Part shown: positions 12,101 through 21,100 of the stretch, one piece after another | Numbering within the stretch: the stretch's first letter is position 1 | Layout of the letters: each line of letters starts with the position of its first letter | Assembly (NCBI GenBank): GCA_002633005.1 | Contig: NMRA01000157.1 | Span: 251,789-273,484, forward strand | Direction: 5' to 3' | Length of the DNA stretch: 21,696 bases | Origin: Phoronis australis | Lineage: Eukaryota > Phoronida > Phoronidae | Translations under genes and position numbers: made by a program | The notes under the pieces: model-generated | The model's input: only the letters and a program-made list of their open reading frames with translations | What the model was told of the DNA's origin: nothing | The model's database searches: none

Positions 12101-15100
12101 TTCCTCATAGCGTGACGGCACCTTTACAAAGACAGAGTCACTAACCAAGTAGAACCCAGTCTGTCGGCAAATTTTAAAATACAGCTTGTTGGGCCCTAGT
12201 TTCTCCAGTCTGTGCCCTGTAGCATGGACGAGAGGAAGCTGTTCGCTGGTGGTGATGTGTAGATGTTGCACTCTTCTTTCCATCTGTCGCAGCACGATCC
12301 ACAACCTATATTAATATAAATTAATTATAAACAGCAATCACATACCTGAATATTGTATTAGCAAACTTTTAGGCCCAGGCATTTCATATGAAGCTAAAAC
12401 TAGATCAAACTTTAGACATTACGGTAATGTTCTGTCACTTTAGAGCACAATATGTGATATTTTATTATTTAAAAAATTTGCACATAAATAAACAGGAAGA
12501 AAGCTTCACTTTGTTATTTGCACAGTTTAAAATGTACAGCAGTCATCAAAAACACACACGGAATTTTGAAACTTTTAACCCGAACACAGTGAACTTTTAA
12601 AAAAATGGAAAAAGCACAAGTTCAAGGAAAGTTCAGAGTATAATGCAATTTAGCTCGGCCAGAATTCGAGACACAGTACCATGTGCTACTATCAGGCTTA
12701 TTGATACCATTGTTTTACTATCAATTTACCTTAATTTGTTAATTTTACAAAATAATAAAGACATAATCACTTCACTAAATTAATGTCAGATTCATATAAA
12801 ATTAAGAATCAAACTCTATAGGCTCTGTACTTTCAGAAAATATATACTTTTACAGAGTTTAAATAACTTTAGTTGTTATTTGGCTAAATTCACAGGCTTG
12901 CCATTATAGTACTACACAGCCTGAAGACCACACGTCTGTCTGTATGCGAAGTCTGTACAACTGAACATCAGCTAAAACCGAGAAACAAGTTTCACAGCAC
13001 GTGAGTAAAAATTCAGTTATTTGTCCCCGACACAATCAATTAGAGGTTAACCAAAATAATCACAGCACAGTATGCGAGACAGACGCCTATTTCACGAAAA
13101 GTGACTCAAGACTTGGGACAGAAATTTGGTCTAACTTATGATCCATAACAGCTAATTCTAAAAAAATAATTAAATATCACTTTTAAAAATAATTAAATCT
13201 CATTAAAATGAGCAAAAGTGCAACCTCTCTAGTTACTGGGTATTTCTATCTGTAACCCACTCATGAATACTTGGCTAAACCTTGACTAAGAAATTGTGAT
13301 GCAGGAATGTAAGACAAAATTCTGTCTTAAGTAATAAGTCACTTTACATGAAGGGCTTGGAATGACCAATGACAGAAAACGCGGAAACTTTCACGGCCCA
13401 AATCATGTGCGCTACCCAGCCTTGAAATGGTCGATGTGAACCTTTCCCCGACAAAAAACAGGAGGACTAAAAAAAAGAAAAAAAAAAAAGAAAAAGAAAA
13501 AAAGAAAGAAAAAGAGAAAAAAGAAAAAGAAAAAAAAGAAAAAGAAAAAAGAAGAAAAAAACGTTACCACCATCAGTAGCATGCGTCAGCATCCTTTTAG
13601 CTCGCCCGTCCACTCCCAACACACACATTTTTGGCTGCAGAGCCGTAGTATTTGTCGCCGCGGTTTACAATAACACGAGACGCCATTGAAAATCCCACCA
13701 CGCTATCCCAGGTGCCCCGGCAATGTTGACAATTTACGTTCCTCCGAAACATAAAGAGCACCTTCCGCTTTTCAAGATGAATGTCGTCTGCAACGCCGCG
13801 GTAAGAAAGCAATTTGCCGCGGAAATTTTATGTCAAATCCGATTTTTTTTTTACGCGGAAATATAATAAAATGCATGGACAGAACATTTGAAAAAAGTGG
13901 AAATCCGCGTTTCCGCGGAAAATTCCAAGCCCTGTACATGAAACAGTCCCCAGGAGAAACCATCTTTCTTCTCACCTCAGGGAGCTGAAGAGGCTTTCCA
14001 GCTTGGCAGATGACTTGATATGAACAGTGTCATTGAGGTGGGCCTCCAAGTCACTGGCTAATGGGCATCTTGACCCTGAAACACAATTTACTCACCAGAC
14101 TATTTCCAAAAAGTATCATTGTTATGGTCAAAATTTACCACTGACACTAGAACACCAAAACTTTTTCCAACCTATTTTTCACTTTAACTATTATATGTAC
14201 TTCCCGACAAGTATGGCACACTGAGATACCAAATTACGTAAATCAAAAGTTTTCTCACCAAAGTACGGGCAGGACACCAGGTAAGTTCCTCTCTGAGAGT
14301 CGACCGAGAAGTGTAGATTTTCCGAGGGCAAGCATGGATAAACCAGAGGGCACTGAAGCACAGGTGGGATTTCCTGGTTCTTGATGACTACAAGATCAAT
14401 CCATATGGTGTAAGGAAACTCAGTAAAGACATAGTCTTGCACCAAGGTATGGACATGTCCATTATCAGGAAGGCATTACCAGGAACGGCCGTTTTGGGTA
14501 ATGCCTTCTGGCTATTATGCCCAACGACAGCTTCATTTAACATGGGAGGGTCACATAAAGCAGTCTAGATGTGAAACCTCAACCGTTGTGTTCACATATG
14601 ACTTTCATAATTAAGAAGCTTGTCAAGTTGGACTTGCCACTGAGGAGGCACTGTGGCCTGGTGTGATAGTTGCCCATTTTCTTTACTTGAGGTTGTTTGT
14701 TTGAGTCCCACTGGGTCAAACTGCTAAACCCTTGAGTCAGGTTTCTAGGTCCTCAGCTGAGTTTTAGCTATAAAAATGGCTCCAGGTGATCAGTGCAATG
14801 GGCCCACATGCGTGGCCTGCTGACCTGCCCAATAAACTTCACAGTTCAGGTATTACAGCGTAATTTAGTTAAAGCAAATATTATGCGGCAGTGGTCGACC
14901 CCCCTGGTTGCTGTAACTCTTACTGTTTACAAGTAACTTCAGCGGTCACGTGGGCTTTGCATACTTATTTCTAGCTATTGTTAGAAATTATCATTGTATT
15001 TCATGTTGACTGCGGCTGACTGTGTGTAGCAATTCTGGACGAGGAGTGAAATCAAGCAGACGTGTCCATGACTCTGGTATTCTTGCTTAACTTTTACTCG

Positions 15101-18100
15101 AAATAAGAATCAATCACGGAATTCATCGCTTCAGTTGCAAATAATAACTCAAAAGAGCGTTAATCAGAAAAGCATCACTGCGCTTCTTACTGGTGAAGTT
15201 AAGTTCCATGTGAGGATGTTAGTACTTTGTGATACAGCTGACTGACAGGAAGCGGCAAATAAACGTTAATTTCTCACCATCTCCGACAGCGTAAGACTTG
15301 ATGATGATCTCCAACTCCTTCAACTTCAACACACTCCGTACCTGAATAGTCTGTACCAACAGTTTCTCCAATGACAGTTGGTCGCTCTGTAAGTCACAGT
15401 GAGCATGAGTTACGTCGCGACACAAATAACAAATATCCTTATTTCTAAGTGCTTCTGCCCTCACAGTACGATCCAGCTGTACCATCTTGAATAAGCTTAC
15501 ACATTCCTACACATAGTACGTAAAAAACTTTACAGAAAACTTTTTTGTATAGAGACAAACCGAACATGATTCAGTAATTTAAGGTACAGTTAACAGCATA
15601 AGAGTGGTAAAAACTTCCTAAAACCCACGCAGCGGCACCTTCGAAAACCAAGATTCATGTTTTGGAGTGGAACCCTTTATTTTGTTTTCTAGTCTGGTGA
15701 ATTTTTGTTCCTGATAATAAATGATAAAACCATGGACTGAAAGGAGTTTACTGATTGCTTCAATGCATCCCTGCCTAAAGAGACTGGCTCGTTTTAAATG
15801 GATAGTTCCCACATGTCAATCAAGTTATAATTCCAGCCAATGAGTGCACAGGAACATTTAAACACTACAATTGCCCACCATCTTATATCTAAAAGATTCC
15901 ATGATAGCGAATACTAAAAGATGGTTTAAAGAAACCCCAAGGCATTTGAAATGCAGACCAGCCCTATAGGGAAAAAGAAACAACTATAGTGGGCGTGGCC
16001 TTCTTGCATTTGTCCGAACAACCCACAACTAATTGATCATGAATTCCTTGACCAGAGATACTTGACTGACACATTAATTATCAACGTTTTCCTTTACCTT
16101 GATAGCATGTGGAACCTGACTGGCCGCTGAGCCATGCAGAGGAGGCGAATGAGAAATCTGTAGCGGCTTAGTGCTACCCGTCTCGTTAGTGTGGACACTT
16201 AACTGGTAGTGGAGCATGGACGACTGGTTTCTAAATGGGACAAAGGTCAGGCAAAGTAGAACAAAGGTCAGACAATACAGTCTAAAGATAAGGAAACAAA
16301 GGACAAAAGCATTAAAACGTGTGGTGAAGAATGCGTGAAAGGATTCATTACTTTCAAAAAACATCAGCGTAACTAAACATAATAACTGGTGACAAAAATT
16401 TAAGCAAATATCATGCTTAATAGGTTTGTTGTGTTTATTTTTAGCTCGACTGTCTGTAATTCCAACTGCCTGATCATGGTGTTTAACACATATCTAAAAC
16501 ACATTCTGAACGATGACAACTTAGAACTTACCGCCAATATGACACGCCCAGACACGAGCCAGGCACATATCGGTCAATCACGATTCTGTCACCTAGTCGT
16601 TCTCGTATGAGACCCTGAGCCTGCAACAAAGTACAATCGCCGTAAAAGGTGTGCTGGAATACAGCGAATGTTGCAATATCCAAACCACGATCATTTGAGG
16701 TGCTCCTACACTGCAGTTCCTACCACTTACATCATTACATAACATAAATATAACACTCAGGATTACTTGTACTGCACGCTCCATCCAAGAAGTGAACTTT
16801 TGATTTCGATCACTTACTGAATACATTTAGCCTCAACTTGTTCCTGACAGTTGAAAACAAATTTCTGGCCTCGCACAGAACTGACAGCTCCTTATTCATA
16901 GAGACTATGCTAGTGGCCCAAAATAAACTGCGACAATCCAACTTTAAGAAGACAGCTGATGTATGACCCACTTCCCCGGGTCACAGCCCGCAGTTTGTTT
17001 CATTACCACCAAATTCCACAAGATATTCGTTAACTATACTGTACCTCCAAACGGAGGTTGGTGGAGACAGAAGTCCACCGCAATGGGACACAGCTCTCAG
17101 AGTCATATCTAAAATGGAAATGTGCCTCACCTGGGAGTGGAGGACCTCCAACTGCAGTGACTGACAGAACGTGTCTGAAGGTGTGTCAAGGAACAAACTA
17201 ACCCTAAAATGTGAAGAGCTTGGGGGAACCTCTACAAACACGCGCACTACACGATCTCGACTGTGTCTGACGTCATTTAGAGGGCATTGACTTATCTTTA
17301 AGGCAGTTGCATTACCTAGTCCAATTCAAGACATGAATATTTTGAAGCCATATTCAGTGACACCCGGAACATGAGCATTACACTCCCTTCTCATGACAAT
17401 TATTTCAGATCTTAAGCTGGGCAGAGCATTCAGAAAGCGCCAACAATGAATTGCAGCCATAAGCTGAACTGAGAGAAACATTCGAGCCAAATTAGGCAAC
17501 CGCAGCTTCAAAATCCAAAACAGAATGACATTTGGCATTGAAACACGCGATCCAACGCAGTAATACCAATATGCACCTGGGGTCCGTTTCACGAAAAGTG
17601 ACTCACACACAAAACAGAAATTTGGTCATATGCTTCCAAGGTAATGGTCTGATATAATGTGCCCAAGTTTTGAGAACCAGTTTTCTCCACTGAATAACGG
17701 GCACCAAACTGGTTCTCAAAATACGGGCACGTTATATCAGACGATTGCCTGCTCCCACTTTGAAACTTATGAATAAAAGCTTAGCCATTTAAGTATTAAC
17801 AAATCCCAAGCTAGAAAAAAATTATACAAAACATCTACGTAAAACATTCTCAGAGACGTTGCATTTTTGCTTAAGTGAGATTAACTATTTTCAGAAAACG
17901 CTGTGTGGAACATATTAAGAAACTTAAGACTTAAGTCATTTTTCATAAAACAGAGCCCTGGGTTTAGGTAATGTTGACCAAAATTGTTCAGTTAGAGAAC
18001 TTTATAATACACAGAGTCACATCAAGTGTGAGAGCTATTACAAAGGATACGTAAACAGTTGTAGACCTCTTGAAGTGGCTGGTCGCTGGCGAAGATCCGC

Positions 18101-21100
18101 GTCTGAATCAATTGGTGAATGTACTGCACCTGATGGACAAAAAGTGAAACACATTCAAGTAAGCAGAGTGGCTTCAGAATACAGGGTGGCTCAAAAAATG
18201 GAACTACTATAAAGAAAAAGCAACTTCCAACCATGTCGATGACTTCTTAAACACCCTGTACACTAATTAATGAAACGCATCTGTGAGTAACTAATTATTA
18301 ATAAAATTTCTTTCTAGACCCGCTATCACAAGGAAAATAACTTTACAAGGAATTGAAGACAGACCAGATACAAGAGATTTCATGGACTTTTTGAAATATT
18401 ATGCATATTTCACAGAACAAATAACAGATGAATATTGACATCACAACGCATAGCATAACCATATATTACAGATAGAGCATTATAGATCAGAACAGCGCTC
18501 TAACCAAATGGTCCAATATTTCTATTCAATTGAGTTAATGTGTATTGTGTAAACGTTCTAGGATTTACAAAGAATTTACTCGCTTATGACTAGCCAATAT
18601 GTTAGCTCAGAGCTGAAGATTCAACAAAATATTTATAGATTCTGTGAAATCAAAAATATTCCTGGAACGGGCAAAGTACTTAATGTCTTGTTGAGTGTGT
18701 CCGTGCCATAGTACTAAAATTTTGGTAACTTCTGATGGACACACTAACGGTCTTGTCTGCTTATACTACGCTACTCTTTGGCTCTCAGTAACAATGAAAA
18801 ATCAAGTCGCCTGCCATCATATGCTCATACATTTTGACGCGGTGACATTGAATTATAATTAGTAGTGTCGCCATGACAATGTACATGCGTACATAGTAAT
18901 CGACGTGCAATTCAAGTGCGATATGCACGACACTACATTTTACAATTTCAAAGTACAGACTGACAATCCTGTTTGACATTCAGAGTTGGTTTACTGGCTC
19001 ACTTATGACATGTCCATTGCACATTGTGATGTAAATATTCGGCTGTGATTAATTCTGTGCCTGATATGTCCTGATGAAGATATATGCGTAATACACTGAA
19101 CTGTTATTATTACTGTGAACACAAACCAAAGTGGTTCTAAATCAAACACAAATTCGCACCCAAAGTAATGTTTTTTAGACTTGGGACAGTAAGGACATTT
19201 TATTTTTGGTAATAATGGTTAACTAATCTTAATTGAAAAAAAAACATAGAAATAAAAAGGCTGTGCACGGTAGTCTAAATTAGATAGCAATCCAACTAAG
19301 ATGTTTGGGAATGTCATTTATTCCAACGTTACTTAAAAACAACTGCAAAATGAATCGGAGTATAATGATAGCAAAATAACACAAATTTTGTTTTCATGAC
19401 TCTAATTATAAGCTTCATGTAACTCACCTGCAGCGTGTGAACAAGTGGCTTGCCATCTGAAAGCAAAACAGCAAAGTGAAATGAAGTCAGTGTGACCTAA
19501 TGGTACATAGTTCTAATACAATGGAGCCTAACACTATATAGTTCTAATACAGTGGAGGCTAACAGTACATAGTTCTAATACAGTGGAGCCTAAAGTATAT
19601 AGAACTTTCTAATACAGAGGAGCCTAACAGTATATAGTTCTAATACAAAGGAGCCTAAAGTATTATAGAACTTTCTAATACAGAGGAGCCTAACAGTACA
19701 TAGTTCTAATACAAAGGAGCCTAAAGTATTATAGAACTTTCTAATACAGTGGAGCCTAACAGTTTATAGTTCTAATACAATGGAGCCTAACAGTACATAG
19801 TTCTCATATAGTGGAACCTAACAGTATATAGTTCTAATACCAGTATATTTACGTCATGCCTTCGTTTTCGACTTAAGTCATAATGTTCCATAAAGTGGGT
19901 TTTGACTAGGCAGTGGTAGTAACCACTCTTACAAGCTAATCATGTTAAGTGGAGAGTTTCAGAGTATGACAGGAAATAGCTGATTCTTACCTCTGGAGCC
20001 GATTTCCAATAAAACAATTAAGACTTGGTTTTCAGAAGAAAACGCGAAGGTAGATGGGCTAAAAATTGGGTCAGAATCAATTTTGCTGATGTTTTTCATT
20101 GAAAATATCTGGGAATATGACGATAAAACATGACATTATGTGGGTTATTTGGTTTAATGGGAAATGATTTGGGATTTTTACATTTCAGGACAACAACTGG
20201 GATATCTATTTTCCAGAATAACAGTAAGTGGACAGGCTCTGCTGTACCACTATCAAACACGCATTTAGAAATTTTGATTAGAGACACACACAATCAAATC
20301 AGACAGCGGATTCGATGCTCACAACTGTTAACAAAAGGTGTGGAATGCTATGACTAAAAGGATTCACAGATCAGCCATTTACTGCTTTGACTGTCATGCC
20401 CTTAAAATGGCTATAAACCTGTCTTCCATCACAAAAAACAATTAAAATATTTTGATTCACAGACCATTCACCATTTATGGCATAGGCATCAAATTTGAGA
20501 CGATTTCAGAAATGTGAAAAAACTGACTGTTCATTATTGCATGTGACCAGGCTCTATAACATGGCTTGTCACGGAGAGTCAGTTTATGCGCCAAGCACAG
20601 TCTCAACGAATAACAAACTGTCAATTCTTTTCAAACCCAGAAATCATTTCCCATCAAACTAAGAAGCACATCCCTGAGAACAGTAATTCAGCAGGAAGCA
20701 ATCGAAAACGAAACTTTGCTTATTGGACAGAATGCATTTTATAGCCACTTTAAGTGTAAATCGATTACAAATACTTCAAAAAAGAAAACAGTATATTTAC
20801 CTCCCGTCTCAGGGTCTTGTACCAAAATGTTGATCTCCAGGAGGCGCCACGGTATGTTGGGGCCTTCACCCATCAAGGTCAAGGTCACTTCAAACTCATG
20901 CTCAACGATAAAGCGAACCCTGCCATTTTCTGTGGAAACCAAGAAACAAGTTGTACGATTTGTTCGACGTAAAATAAAATTCAGCTGTCGAATTGTAATT
21001 GTGCAGCGACAAGCCAGCTCCACTTTTAATCAAAAAGTATCAACACCTACAAAATCTAGCAAAGGGTTCACAACCAGTTCAAACATCATCAACACGCCGA

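Larger units (their letters stand above)
13082..13951. mobile_element. MITE family 1, copy B, interrupted by a hAT-like element
   Basis: The left end reads GACGCCTATTTCACGAAAAG. The right end, reverse-complemented and with the inserted element removed, reads GGGGACTGTTTCATG, then TAAAGTGACTTA. The inner words AGACTTGGGACAGAAATTTG and CTTAAGTAATAAGTCAC match the other two copies. Excluding the insertion and one target duplication, the MITE is about 280 bp and has no coding capacity. Confidence 0.75.
12306..13975 (-). other. Intron between exons 10 and 11 (largest, transposon-rich)
   Basis: This 1670-nt phase-2 intron is the longest in the window. About 870 nt of it is a MITE (13082-13951) split by a hAT-like element (13353-13934). 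The remaining 12306-13081 is AT-rich with no recognisable content. Confidence 0.85.
14388..15277 (-). other. Intron between exons 8 and 9
   Basis: This 890-nt phase-1 intron contains a tRNA-SINE-like segment (about 14645-14860) and a 45-nt palindrome (14466-14510) near the exon 9 acceptor. The stretch 14870-15277 shows nothing recognisable. Confidence 0.8.
17175..18050 (-). other. U12-type intron between exons 4 and 5
   Basis: This 876-nt phase-1 intron starts GTATCCTTTG, which matches the U12 donor consensus RTATCCTTT. It ends with the branch-site word TTCCTTGAC (minus strand, 17193-17185), which fits TTCCTTRAC. The branch A lies 11 nt before the end of the intron, the spacing expected of U12 introns, and there is no long pyrimidine tract. 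A MITE (17579-17958) fills over 40 percent of it. Confidence 0.9.
19457..20800 (-). other. Intron between exons 2 and 3
   Basis: This 1344-nt phase-1 intron holds a 144-bp inverted-repeat element (20502-20645) and an eleven-copy minisatellite (about 19505-19840). Between them, 19900-20500 is AT-rich sequence with no recognisable gene. A duplicated word GATTCACAGA occurs near 20361 and 20453. Confidence 0.85.

Noticed and set aside
13597-13812. 71-residue minus-strand open frame inside the hAT-like element
   Set aside because: It has no recognisable transposase motif, overlaps another short frame, and lies in a non-autonomous element.
18690-18748. Imperfect inverted repeat around GTGTGTCC
   Set aside because: The arms are only about 8-14 nt with mismatches, which is expected by chance in long AT-rich introns.
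19505-19840. CRISPR array
   Set aside because: The units are directly adjacent without unique spacers, and the context is an animal intron, so this is a minisatellite.
19175-19900. Fourth MITE family 1 copy (AGACTTGGGACAG near 19178, CTTAAGTCAT near 19872)
   Set aside because: The two words would span coding exon 3 and the flanking sequence does not align. They are at best unrelated degraded fragments.
20838-20856. CTCF-like word CCAGGAGGCGCCAC
   Set aside because: It lies in exon 2 and encodes the conserved PWRLL, so coding constraint explains it.
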